Source: a bacterium
GTDB taxonomy: Bacteria > Sysuimicrobiota > Sysuimicrobiia > Sysuimicrobiales > Segetimicrobiaceae
DNA: 64,000 nt
Assembly: GCA_035307765.1 (NCBI GenBank)
Contig: DATGHU010000011.1
Location: forward strand, 43,757 to 107,756
Reading direction: 5' to 3'
Under the pieces are notes generated by a model. It was not told the DNA's origin and made no database searches. It saw only the letters and a list, made by a program, of their open reading frames with translations. Of this stretch, positions 17,542-25,421 are shown piece by piece (positions within the stretch are counted from its first letter, which is position 1; every line of letters begins with the position of its first letter). The translations under genes were made by a program, and so were the position numbers.

Positions 17542-18705
17542 CTACGCGCTGAGCCGCGGGGCGGTCAGCCGATCGAGCAAGTACCGGGCGATCGCGGCGG
17601 CCGCGCCGACGCCCCCCTGGCGCTCGCGGCCGATCCGGCCCCGACGCTCGCGCTCGCCCTGATCCCCGAGCAGGGCCGCCAGCGCGCGGCCGGCCTCCGC
17701 CCAATCGGACGTCGCCACCAGCGCGTCCCCCAGCAGCCGCTGCTGCTCCTCGAGGAAGCTCGGCGTGAACTGCGGACCGCTCCCCGGGAAGGCGACGACG
17801 GGCTTGCCCAGCCCGGCCGCCTGCTCGTGCGCCGCCCCCGCCATGCCGAGGACGGCCGTCGCCCGCCTGAGGGCGTCGCCGTAGCGGTCGGTGACGACCA
17901 TCACCTCGATCTCCTCGAACCGGAAGCGCCGGGGGGCGAGCCACACCCCCCCCGAGGCGGTGACGACCTCGGCCAGCCGATCCGTGGACAGCTGGGGCGA
18001 CCACGCCAGGATGACGGCGGGAGGGGCCGTGACCAATCGGGCGGCGGCGTTCGTCGCCCGGAGAAGCGCGCCGAGGTTGTCGAACGCGGGAGGCTTGCTG
18101 CCGGGGAGGATCGTGATCACCGGGCGGGCGGGGGCGAGCCCGAAGTCCTCGCCCGTGAACTGCAGGGCGTCCATCACCCAAAATCCAAGAAACTCCGCAC
18201 GCACCCCCCGCCGCCTGAGCGCCGCCGCGGTCACCTCATCCCTCGTGAACACCTGGCAGGCCAGCCTGCGGATCATCCACAGCTCAAGCGGCGTGTGCGG
18301 GGCGATGTGCTCGGATTTGGGAGCGGCCAGGAACACCACCGGCCGCCGCGCCAAGCTGGCCATGGCGAGGCAGTAAACGTCTCCGACCGCCACGACGAGA
18401 TCGGCGTGCCCCCGCTGCGTGCGCAGCGACCGCCGCTGGGCCCGCCAAAACCCCAGCCACCCACTGGATAGATCTTCGCGGAGGGTGCGCAGGGTCCCCC
18501 ACCCCGCGCGCAGGCCGAAGCCCCGGCTAGGGAAGTTCCGGCGGGGGTCGAGCAGGCGGATGCCGGCAGGGTACAGATGGCCGAGCCCGACCAGCGGGTA
18601 CACGGAAACCTCGACGTCGTGAAGCGGCAGCGCTCGAATCACTTCCGCGGCACCGACGTCTTCCCCGTACCCGTTGCTGACGACCAGGATTCGCCCGAGG
18701 CTCAC
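17542..18705 (-). CDS. Lipid-A-disaccharide synthase-related protein
   Basis: A 387-residue GT-B protein of the LpxB-related kind known mainly from cyanobacteria and relatives. It begins GRILVVSNGYGEDVGAAEVI, the family's characteristic N-terminal loop, and has VAVGDVYCLAMA near 105, VITILPGSKPPAF near 192 and a late GMAGAAHEQAAGLGKPVVAFPGSGPQ that corresponds to the nucleotide-binding region of LpxB. It may transfer a sugar to a lipid, but true LpxB activity is not established for this branch. It overlaps the upstream LpxB-like gene as GTGA. Confidence 0.75.
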   Translation of the reverse strand: MSLGRILVVSNGYGEDVGAAEVIRALPLHDVEVSVYPLVGLGHLYPAGIRLLDPRRNFPSRGFGLRAGWGTLRTLREDLSSGWLGFWRAQRRSLRTQRGHADLVVAVGDVYCLAMASLARRPVVFLAAPKSEHIAPHTPLELWMIRRLACQVFTRDEVTAAALRRRGVRAEFLGFWVMDALQFTGEDFGLAPARPVITILPGSKPPAFDNLGALLRATNAAARLVTAPPAVILAWSPQLSTDRLAEVVTASGGVWLAPRRFRFEEIEVMVVTDRYGDALRRATAVLGMAGAAHEQAAGLGKPVVAFPGSGPQFTPSFLEEQQRLLGDALVATSDWAEAGRALAALLGDQGERERRGRIGRERQGGVGAAAAIARYLLDRLTAPRLSA

Positions 18706-19967
18706 GCCGCGTGATCACCCGGGTGGCGGTCCAAGAACGGCGCCATCTCCTCCAGCATCCGCGCGGCCGGGGAGACGGGCGCGGCGTACAGCCCGCGCAG
18801 CTCCTCGGACATCTTCGTCAAGCCGGGCTGGTCCTCGAGCATCGCCACCGCCTGCCGGGCCACCTCGGCGGGGACGAGGCGCCCCACCAGTTCCGGGACG
18901 AGCATCCGTCCGGCGTGCTGGTTCGGCCACGCCAGCAGCCGGTGGCGGCGGAGATACTGCCCGACGACGATGGCCTTCACGAGGTGCGCGAGCCCCGGGA
19001 TCCGGCCGAGCCACTCGCTCAGCCCCGGGGTGCGGATCGACGTCATCCGCGCCAAGGGCACCAAGACGATCATCGGCACCCCGAGGATCGCCAACTCGTC
19101 GTTGTTCGTGCCGGGATAGGTCAGCGCGAGCCCGCACTCGGCCATCGCGCTCAACCGGTCGTGCTCGATGAGGTCGATCCCAAGATCATCCAGCGAGGTG
19201 CCGCGGCGGGTGAGGGCCCGCGCAAAGTTCTCGCGGGAGAGAAACGGCGAGGCCATCAGCGAGAACCGGAGGTCGGGGCGCAGCGCCCGCATCGCCGGGA
19301 CGAGGTCGCGGATGAACGGCAGCGCGATGCCGGCGATCCAGCGGCGGCTGCCGGGGAACAGCGCGACGCGGGATCCCGACCGCACGCGGGGCGCGGCGGC
19401 CCGGACCGACTGCAGATGCTGCACGCGAAGGTCGCCGACGACGGCCAGCCGCCGGGAGGGGACCCCGAGGGCGGTCAGGCGCTCGCCCAGAGACGGCGTG
19501 GGGAGGAACACCCGCTCGAACCAGCGGGCGCGGCTCCGGATCGGGTGCGTGGCCTCGACGTAGGCGAAGACGGCAAACCGGAACCGCCGCGCCAGGGTCG
19601 CCGAGTACCAGAGGTCGCCGCCGAAGTGCAGCACGCACCCGGGCCCGGCGGAGGGAAACCGCCGCAGCCGGGCGGCAAAGGCGAGACACTCGCGCGGGCT
19701 GAAGATGCGGTCAAACACCGCCGCGGCGCGCGCGACCGCGGCCTCCTGCCCGCTCGCCCACTGGCACGGAGGGAGAATCAAGGAGACGGCCAGAGGGAGG
19801 CCCCTCGAGTTCGCCCAGGCCTTCGCCGCGTGGGCCATCGGGATCGCCAGGTAGGAGACCTCGCCGGGGCTGTTGGCCAGCAGCACCAGCTGTCGCGCGC
19901 CCACCGCAGCGTCCCGCCGTTCGGCCGTGCCGTCCGCCGCGCGGGCCCCGGTGAGCACCGAATGCAT
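18702..19967 (-). CDS. Second LpxB-like glycosyltransferase
   Basis: A 421-residue protein with LVLLANSPGEVSYLAIPMAH at the start (compare the GExSGD region of LpxB), LHFGGDLWYSATLAR near 120, VALFPGSRRWI near 205 and LALTYPGTNNDELAILGVPMIV near 300, a GT-B donor site. The frame is open about 100 codons upstream, but ATG 19967 lies six bases after a good TATAAT box, and the reading before it looks non-coding. Paired with the following LpxB-related gene by a four-base overlap, it likely acts in the same glycolipid route. No LpxA, LpxC or LpxD is in the window. Confidence 0.72.
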   Translation of the reverse strand: MHSVLTGARAADGTAERRDAAVGARQLVLLANSPGEVSYLAIPMAHAAKAWANSRGLPLAVSLILPPCQWASGQEAAVARAAAVFDRIFSPRECLAFAARLRRFPSAGPGCVLHFGGDLWYSATLARRFRFAVFAYVEATHPIRSRARWFERVFLPTPSLGERLTALGVPSRRLAVVGDLRVQHLQSVRAAAPRVRSGSRVALFPGSRRWIAGIALPFIRDLVPAMRALRPDLRFSLMASPFLSRENFARALTRRGTSLDDLGIDLIEHDRLSAMAECGLALTYPGTNNDELAILGVPMIVLVPLARMTSIRTPGLSEWLGRIPGLAHLVKAIVVGQYLRRHRLLAWPNQHAGRMLVPELVGRLVPAEVARQAVAMLEDQPGLTKMSEELRGLYAAPVSPAARMLEEMAPFLDRHPGDHAA

Positions 19968-19973
19968 GGTGCG

Positions 19974-20002
19974 ATTATACTCTGCACGAAATTGCGACGC
20001 AA
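19974..20002 (-). promoter_or_regulatory. Promoter of the LpxB-like pair, leaderless
   Basis: On the minus strand TTGCGT (19997-20002) is followed after 17 bases by TATAAT (19974-19979), then six bases to ATG 19967. The transcript should begin at the start codon. It lies in the 58-base gap after the PHP gene, so the LpxB-like pair has its own promoter. Confidence 0.65.
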
Positions 20003-20025
20003 ACCGGACGCCGCTCGAGCGGCGA

Positions 20026-20934
20026 TCAGCGCGAGACGTCGGCGGTCCGGCTCTTCGGCCCGGGCCCGGAGAGCCAGAACGCCTGCGACCACGCCGTCCC
20101 TCGCGCGTCCAGGCACTCGACGCGTACGAATCCTTCATCGCCGCCCGGATGATACGCCGCCTCGGGTCCTCCGCGCTCGTGGCGGACGGCGCCGTGCGCA
20201 TCGAGGAATCGAATCCTGGCGGCATCCGTCGTGCATGTGATCGCGCCGTCGCGCACCCCAAACTCCGCACGGGGGCCGGTCGACGCGTACAGAGCCAGAC
20301 TCCGCAGCGCGTGGAGGAACGCCTCGGCGGTCACCTCGGCGGCCTTCACCATCACCCAGCCGGTGTCGAAGTCCCGGTCTCGGTGCAGGTCGTCGACGGC
20401 GACCGCGCCGACCGGGGCCTCGGGCCCGCGGCAGGCGAGCACCGCCGCCCACCGCTTCACGTCGGTGCTCGCCGCGCTGTGGTGATTGCTGACCTCGATC
20501 AGGTGGTACCCCCGCAGCCGCACCATCTCGGCGACCGACCAGGAGCCCGTCCAGAGGTTCCCCCTCCAACCCGGGTGGTGCAGGGACACCACGCCGCCGG
20601 AAGCGACCGTGGCGTCGATGCAGGCCTGCGCGCCGCGCACGCCGAGCGGCCCCGGCGTCCCCAACCGCCCCAGATGGGGCCCGAGTGGCCAGAACGGCCG
20701 GCCGACCGCGGTCTCCACCCCCGGCAGCGCGAGGAAGGCGGCGTCGTTGAGCGCGTCGCACCGGGTCACCCGCTCGTGGTCGGTGAACACCACGAAGCTG
20801 TAGCCCGCGGCCCGATACCGCTCCAGCAGTCGGAGGGGCGGGGAGGTTCCGTCGGAATTGGTGGTGTGGCAGTGCAGCTGTGCTTTGCGGTACTGGCCCG
20901 GGACGGCGTACGGGTCGGTGACCGACGGCGGCAT
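20026..20934 (-). CDS. PHP-domain metal-dependent phosphoesterase
   Basis: A 302-residue protein with PHP metal-binding motifs in order: LHCHTTNSDG near residue 20, FTDHERVT near 48, GGVVSLHHPG near 114, SNHHS near 147 and VAVDDLHRDRDFD near 174. PHP proteins hydrolyse phosphoesters, including nucleotides and histidinol phosphate; this compact stand-alone type is of unknown substrate. The C-terminal hundred residues form a beta-rich extra domain. The start is uncertain: ATG 20934 has no good ribosome site. It lies between the M48 protease and LpxB-like genes on the same strand. Confidence 0.8.
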   Translation of the reverse strand: MPPSVTDPYAVPGQYRKAQLHCHTTNSDGTSPPLRLLERYRAAGYSFVVFTDHERVTRCDALNDAAFLALPGVETAVGRPFWPLGPHLGRLGTPGPLGVRGAQACIDATVASGGVVSLHHPGWRGNLWTGSWSVAEMVRLRGYHLIEVSNHHSAASTDVKRWAAVLACRGPEAPVGAVAVDDLHRDRDFDTGWVMVKAAEVTAEAFLHALRSLALYASTGPRAEFGVRDGAITCTTDAARIRFLDAHGAVRHERGGPEAAYHPGGDEGFVRVECLDARGTAWSQAFWLSGPGPKSRTADVSR

Positions 20935-20965
20935 CACCGTCGACAGATTCGCGCGCGGCCCGCGG

Positions 20966-21820
20966 TCACCTGTCGGGGGGGACGGGGCGCGACGGGGCGG
21001 CGGTCGCCCTCGCCGGGCCGGTGGGGGCCCCCCACGCCGGCAGCGGCGGGGCATCGGCCGGCGCGGCGACCTGATACCCCAGCGCGTGCAGCTGCTCACG
21101 CAGCGCCTTGATCCGATCGGGCGTGTCCGGATGGCTCTCGAACGCGTTGGTCAGGCCGGGCTGCGACTTGTCCAACGCCGCCAGCCGCTCGAAGAAGCCC
21201 AGCGACGCGACGGGGTTGAACCCGGCCTTCCGCGCGTAGATCACGCCGTAGTGGTCGGCCTCGAACTCTTTGTCCCGCGAGTACTTGGCATCGATCAGGC
21301 CGCGCGCCAACTGGGAGATCTGGTACGCGGCCAGGCTGCCGCCGAAGACGAACTGGGTGAGCAGCACCGCGCCGAACTGCAGCGCCATGTCGCGCTGCGC
21401 CAGGTCGACCGCATGGCGGTGGGCGACGTGGGTCGTCTCGTGCCCCAGCACAAACCCGAGCTCGTCCTCGGACTTGACGAAGCCCAGCAGCCCCTGATCC
21501 ACGAAGAGAAAACCCCCCGGCGCGGCAAAGGCGTTCACGCTCTTGTCGCGGACGATGTGGTAGGTCCAGGGAAGGGTGGGCCGCTCGGAGACCCGGGCCA
21601 GCCTCAGCCCCAGCCCGGTGACGTACTTGGTCAGCCCGGGATCGGCCACGAACCCCGGCTTGCTCGCCACCTCGGTCTCGACCTGCCGCCCGATCTGGAT
21701 CTCCTGCCCCTCGCTCATCCCAAAGAACTGGGCGTGGGCCCAGGGCGCCGGCGGCGTCCACAAGACCAAGGTCGCGGCGACGGCCATCGCGGCCGCGCCC
21801 CATCGGACCCGGCTAGGCAT
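20966..21820 (-). CDS. M48-family metalloprotease, secreted
   Basis: A 284-residue zinc protease with a signal peptide (AAAMAVAATLVLWTPPAPWAHAQ). The zinc motif is HETTHVAHRH near residue 140, with the third ligand region EFEADHYG near 195. NAFAAPGGFLFVDQGLL and the late ESHPDTPDRI are typical of the BepA/YggG subgroup, which handles outer-membrane protein assembly or quality control in the periplasm. ATG 21820 follows GGAGGGGGG at good distance. The tail is Pro/Ala-rich and probably disordered. An LptD-like protein also encoded here is a plausible kind of client, but that is inference. Confidence 0.88.
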   Translation of the reverse strand: MPSRVRWGAAAMAVAATLVLWTPPAPWAHAQFFGMSEGQEIQIGRQVETEVASKPGFVADPGLTKYVTGLGLRLARVSERPTLPWTYHIVRDKSVNAFAAPGGFLFVDQGLLGFVKSEDELGFVLGHETTHVAHRHAVDLAQRDMALQFGAVLLTQFVFGGSLAAYQISQLARGLIDAKYSRDKEFEADHYGVIYARKAGFNPVASLGFFERLAALDKSQPGLTNAFESHPDTPDRIKALREQLHALGYQVAAPADAPPLPAWGAPTGPARATAAPSRPVPPDR

Positions 21821-21902
21821 CGACCCCACCCCCCTCCACAGACGGCCCACACTTCCCACAACGCACGGCGAGCCGCAGAGCGTTCCCCATCCTCCCGATA
21901 GT

Positions 21903-21908
21903 ATTGTA
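21903..21908 (-). promoter_or_regulatory. -10 box for the M48 protease gene
   Basis: TGTACAAT is read on the minus strand (TACAAT 21903-21908), giving a leader of about 75 bases before ATG 21820. The best -35 match at 17 bases, TTTCGG, is weak. The box lies back to back with the moaDE -10 box. Confidence 0.4.
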
Positions 21909-21945
21909 CACGGTGCGCGCCGGGCCGAAACCTCCGGAGAACGCC

Positions 21946-21956
21946 TGTGGTACAAT
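21946..21956 (+). promoter_or_regulatory. Extended -10 promoter of the moaD-moaE fusion
   Basis: TGTGGTACAAT is a TGTGN-extended -10 with no clear -35. The box ends seven bases before the GTG start at 21964, again predicting a leaderless message. Confidence 0.65.
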
Positions 21957-21963
21957 CGGGGCT

Positions 21964-22635
21964 GTGAAGATCACGGTGCGTTTGTTCGCCTCCTACCGCG
22001 AAGCCGTGGGTGCGCCCGTTGTGGAACTCGCCCTGGACGGCGGTGACGGAGGCTCGGCGGTCTGGGCGGCGCTGGTCTCCCGCTTTCCCGCCCTGGCACG
22101 CCTGCCCAAGCCGTCGGGATACGCCGTGAACGATGAATACGTGCACGGGACCCTGGCGCTCCGGGAGGACGACGAGGTCGCCATCATTCCCCCGGTCAGC
22201 GGGGGGGCCGTCACCCGCGCCGCGCTGATCGAAATCACCGATCGGCCGATCCAGCTCGACCGCCTCCTGGGGGCGACCGCGGATCCCGGATCCGGGGCCG
22301 TCGTCGTCTTCCTCGGGGTCGTGCGCGACAACGCGCGCGGCCGGCGGGTCGACCACCTCGAGTACGAGGCCTACGACACGCTCGCCCGCCGGGAGATGGA
22401 GAGGATCGCGGAGGCGATCGCCGCGAGGTGGCCGGGCGCGCGTGTCGCGATGATCCACCGCACCGGGCGTCTCGGGGTGGGAGACGCGAGCGTGGCGATC
22501 AGCGTCTCGGCTCCGCACCGCGCCGAAGCGTTCGAGGCGGGGCGATTCGCGATCGACACCCTGAAGCAGACCGTGCCGATCTGGAAGAAGGAAGTCTGGG
22601 ACGGCGGGGAGGCGTGGGTCGGTGCCGAACCCTGA
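21964..22635 (+). CDS. MoaD-MoaE fused molybdopterin synthase
   Basis: A 223-residue fusion of the two molybdopterin synthase subunits. Residues 1-81 are MoaD: ubiquitin-like, VKITVRLFASYREAVG at the start and DDEVAIIPPVSGG at the end. Residues 83-223 are MoaE, with FLGVVRDNARGR, HRTGRLGVGD, SAPHRAEAFEAG and the lysine-rich active-site loop LKQTVPIWKKE. MoaD must present a C-terminal Gly-Gly thiocarboxylate, yet Gly80-Gly81 is internal, so cleavage is expected, as reported for mycobacterial MoaX. The GTG start directly follows the -10 box; an earlier in-frame start would precede the promoter. It overlaps the GGDEF gene by 14 bases. MoeB-rhodanese at 37 kb could activate the MoaD end. Confidence 0.9.
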   Translation: MKITVRLFASYREAVGAPVVELALDGGDGGSAVWAALVSRFPALARLPKPSGYAVNDEYVHGTLALREDDEVAIIPPVSGGAVTRAALIEITDRPIQLDRLLGATADPGSGAVVVFLGVVRDNARGRRVDHLEYEAYDTLARREMERIAEAIAARWPGARVAMIHRTGRLGVGDASVAISVSAPHRAEAFEAGRFAIDTLKQTVPIWKKEVWDGGEAWVGAEP

Positions 22636-24226
22636 CCGCCCGAGCCCATCCCGGGACGCGGTTGAGGCGGCGCCAACCCCGGTCCGGCCGCGCGGCATGA
22701 AGGCGGCGCTGTTCGGAGAGTACGTCCGCCACCTCCCCGCGGCGGTGGGCGCGGCGATCGGCCTCTACTCCGCCGTGCTGCTGTGGAGCGCCCACGAGAC
22801 GGTGACCGGGGCGGTGGCGCTTGCCGCGGGAATCGCCGCGGGCCTGGCCCTGGAGCACGAACCGTCCCCTCGCCTGCGGGCGGTCGGGTATCTGCTCGGA
22901 CTGCTCGCCGTCGGCCTCGCCGTGCGAACCACCGGCCTCGCCGTCCTCGCCTACGGGCCGTGGATCGTGCTCGCCGCCGGCCTGTTTCCTGCGTGGATCG
23001 CGCAGGTCGGATTCGGCGCCGCCGGGGTCGCCAGCTACCTCCTCGCCGCCCTCGTCGCACGACCTCCTGCGACCCCGGCCGACGTGCTCGTCCCGGCGGC
23101 GGCGATCGCCGTGCTCCACCTGGGAGCGGTCCTCGTGGCGCGCGAAGCGCGCGCCACCAGCCAGCTCGCCCTTACCGACCCCCTGACCGGCCTGGCCAAC
23201 CGTCGGCTGCTCGACTGGCGGCTGGCCGAGGAGCTGTCCGAGGTCCAGCGGACGAACGGCACGTTCACGCTGGTCTATCTCGACATCCAAAATTTCAAGG
23301 AAGTGAATCACCGCGTCGGACAGCGTGCCGGGGATCGGGCGCTGATCCGCATCGCGCAGATCCTGCGGGACACGATGCGGACCCACGACGTCATCGCCAG
23401 GATGGGTGGCGACGAGTTCGCGATCCTGGCCCCCGCCCTCGCCGAGACGGACATCACCGCGGTCATCGAACGGATCCGGACGGCCGTGGCGCGCGCCACG
23501 ACCCTCCCCTACCCGCTGCGCGTGGCGGCCGGGTGGGCGATCGCGCCGCACGACGGCCGAGACGCCGCGGCCCTCCTGGAAACGGCCGAAGCCGCCGCGT
23601 ACGAACAGAAGCTTCAGGCGCACCTATCCGGACCGTCGCTGCAGATGGAGCTCACCGCCGCGCTCTGGAACCTGCCGGACGGGGCGCAGCAGCTGGTCCG
23701 CCTTCTCCACGCCGAAGGGATCGAACTCGAAGAGCACCTGAACCGGGTCGGTCAGTGGAGCCTGGACCTCGGGAGGGTCGCCGGGCTCGACCCGGAGCGC
23801 CAGCAGACGCTGGCGCAGGCGGCGGTGGTGCACGACGTCGGGAAGCTCGTGCTCCCCCGCTCGCTCCTCCGCAAGCCCGGCCCGCTCTCCCCTGAGGAGC
23901 AGGCGATGCTGGTCAAGCACGTGACCAGCGGCGTGGCGCTGCTGCGGGCGGTGGCCGTCGACGAAGGGGTGATCGCGATCGTCGCGGCGCACCACGAGCG
24001 CTGGGACGGCGGCGGGTATCCCGACGGGCTGGCCGGGGACCGGATCCCGCTCGAAGCCCGGATCCTCGCCATCGCGGACGGGTGCGACGCCATGACCGCC
24101 CGCCGCCCGTACCGCAAGGCGTGGACGACGGACGAGGCCATCGCCGATCTCCAGCTCGAGGGGGGCCGGCAGTTCGACCCCGAGCTGGTCAACCTGATCA
24201 TCCCCGTCCTCGGGGCGGCGGGGTAA
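22622..24226 (+). CDS. GGDEF plus HD-GYP c-di-GMP enzyme, membrane bound
   Basis: A 534-residue protein. Residues about 35-165 hold five or six hydrophobic segments of an uncharacterised sensor region. A GGDEF domain follows (DPLTGLANRRLLD, intact GGDEF near 263), with RTHD exactly five residues ahead, the layout of the inhibitory c-di-GMP I-site. The C-terminal HD-GYP domain has VVHDVGKLVLP and HHERWDGGGYPDGL. It could therefore both make and degrade c-di-GMP. GTG 22622 lies inside the end of moaDE with GGGGAGG upstream, so translation is coupled; ATG 22697 is an alternative. Confidence 0.9.
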   Translation: MPNPDRPSPSRDAVEAAPTPVRPRGMKAALFGEYVRHLPAAVGAAIGLYSAVLLWSAHETVTGAVALAAGIAAGLALEHEPSPRLRAVGYLLGLLAVGLAVRTTGLAVLAYGPWIVLAAGLFPAWIAQVGFGAAGVASYLLAALVARPPATPADVLVPAAAIAVLHLGAVLVAREARATSQLALTDPLTGLANRRLLDWRLAEELSEVQRTNGTFTLVYLDIQNFKEVNHRVGQRAGDRALIRIAQILRDTMRTHDVIARMGGDEFAILAPALAETDITAVIERIRTAVARATTLPYPLRVAAGWAIAPHDGRDAAALLETAEAAAYEQKLQAHLSGPSLQMELTAALWNLPDGAQQLVRLLHAEGIELEEHLNRVGQWSLDLGRVAGLDPERQQTLAQAAVVHDVGKLVLPRSLLRKPGPLSPEEQAMLVKHVTSGVALLRAVAVDEGVIAIVAAHHERWDGGGYPDGLAGDRIPLEARILAIADGCDAMTARRPYRKAWTTDEAIADLQLEGGRQFDPELVNLIIPVLGAAG

Positions 24227-24295
24227 AAGGAGGAGAAGGATCGCACGCCCGCGCGTGCGGTCGGGGGAAATCTCACGCTGAATCGGAGGGTGTCT

Positions 24296-24952
24296 ATGCT
24301 GCGGTCTGTCGCCACCACCGTCACATCCGTCCTCGTCGCCGTCGCCCTCGCCGCCGTCCCCGCGCGCGCGCAGCGCGCCGGTCAGAGCTGGAGGCCCCTC
24401 CTCCCCGGACTCAAGGCGGAGCTGGCCGCCAAGCACGATCCCGAGGTGGCGCTGCGGCTGGCCATGGTCTACGCGCACGAAGGCATGCTGATCGACTGGT
24501 GGCACACGCTCAAGCAGATCGACCAAATGATCGGCGGGGACGCCCACCGGGAAGGGATCGCCCGGCGGGTGTTGCCCAAGGCTACCGCTCAGGTCCAGCG
24601 GGATCCCGGCGACCTCCTCGCCCGGTACGAGCTGGCGTTTGCGTCGTGGTTCGCCGAGAGCGACCGGCACACCGCCCTCCGCCAGTTTCTGGAGATCACC
24701 CGGCAGGAACCGCGCAACGCCATGAATCACGGCTACCTGGGTTACCTCTACGCCGACCGCGAGGACGCCAAGGACACGGTGGCGCAGTGGGAGGAAGGGG
24801 TGCGGCTCGATCCCAACAACAACGCGATGCACTACCTGCTGGGGCTGGCCTACAGCCACGTCGGCCGGTCGCGCGACGCGGCGGTCCAGTTCGCGATGGC
24901 GTACCGCGACCGCACCGTCTACAACTACGTCACCCGCGGGGAGCTGCCGTAA
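24296..24952 (+). CDS. Secreted TPR-like protein of unknown function
   Basis: A 218-residue protein with a signal peptide (TVTSVLVAVALAAVPARAQ) and helical repeats resembling TPRs: LLARYELAFASWF, AMNHGYLGYLYADREDAKD and AMHYLLGLAYSHVGRSRDA are spaced roughly 34-40 residues apart. ATG 24296 follows GGAGGG by five bases. It is 69 bases after the c-di-GMP gene and may be co-transcribed; that gap contains a small GC-rich hairpin (CGCACGC/GCGTGCG) without a T-run. No catalytic motif is seen. A scaffold role in the periplasm is a guess. Confidence 0.65.
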   Translation: MLRSVATTVTSVLVAVALAAVPARAQRAGQSWRPLLPGLKAELAAKHDPEVALRLAMVYAHEGMLIDWWHTLKQIDQMIGGDAHREGIARRVLPKATAQVQRDPGDLLARYELAFASWFAESDRHTALRQFLEITRQEPRNAMNHGYLGYLYADREDAKDTVAQWEEGVRLDPNNNAMHYLLGLAYSHVGRSRDAAVQFAMAYRDRTVYNYVTRGELP

Positions 24953-24968
24953 CAACGGGAAGTGAGGT

Positions 24969-25421
24969 CTAGCCGACTCTCCGCCGCGCCGCCCACCGCA
25001 CCACGATCAGCACCGCTGCGCCCGCCACGGCCATCCCGGTCCACGACACGCCGAAGATCAGGATGACCGCCACCCCGAAGTCGGGCGGCAGGGCCACCCC
25101 GTGGAGCATCCCGATCGCCCGGTCCACCCCGATCCGGGCCCAGACCGTCGACGCCGCGGCGAGCATCGGGAGGATCACACCGCGCCCGCTGGCCCAGGCC
25201 GCCGCCGCCCCCGCAATCCACGGCGATGCCAGGCTGAGCCATCCCGCGGCGGGGAGCTGCGCGGCCAGCAGGTCGAGCCCGTCGAAGAGCGCGGCGCCCA
25301 CACAGACGGCGCCGATCCACCGCAGCCCCGCTGGCATCTGCCCGACCGGATCCGGGGAGCGACGCCGGGCGGGGGTTCGGCCCCCCGCCCGTTCACCCAC
25401 CCAGACCGCCGGACGACGCAC
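24969..25421 (-). CDS. Small membrane protein of unknown function
   Basis: Not recognised. From GTG 25421 the product would be 150 residues; from ATG 25337 it would be 122. The GTG overlaps the stop of the LptA-like gene by one base (TAGTG), supporting coupling, but the extra N-terminus is Arg/Pro-rich and may not be translated. The body has about four hydrophobic segments (WIGAVCVGAALFDGLDLL, ASPWIAGAAAAWASG, a third around WARIGVD, and VAVILIFGVSWTGMAVAGA) and ends in a basic WAARRR tail. Position after the LptA-like gene suggests an envelope role. Confidence 0.5.
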   Translation of the reverse strand: MRRPAVWVGERAGGRTPARRRSPDPVGQMPAGLRWIGAVCVGAALFDGLDLLAAQLPAAGWLSLASPWIAGAAAAWASGRGVILPMLAAASTVWARIGVDRAIGMLHGVALPPDFGVAVILIFGVSWTGMAVAGAAVLIVVRWAARRRVG

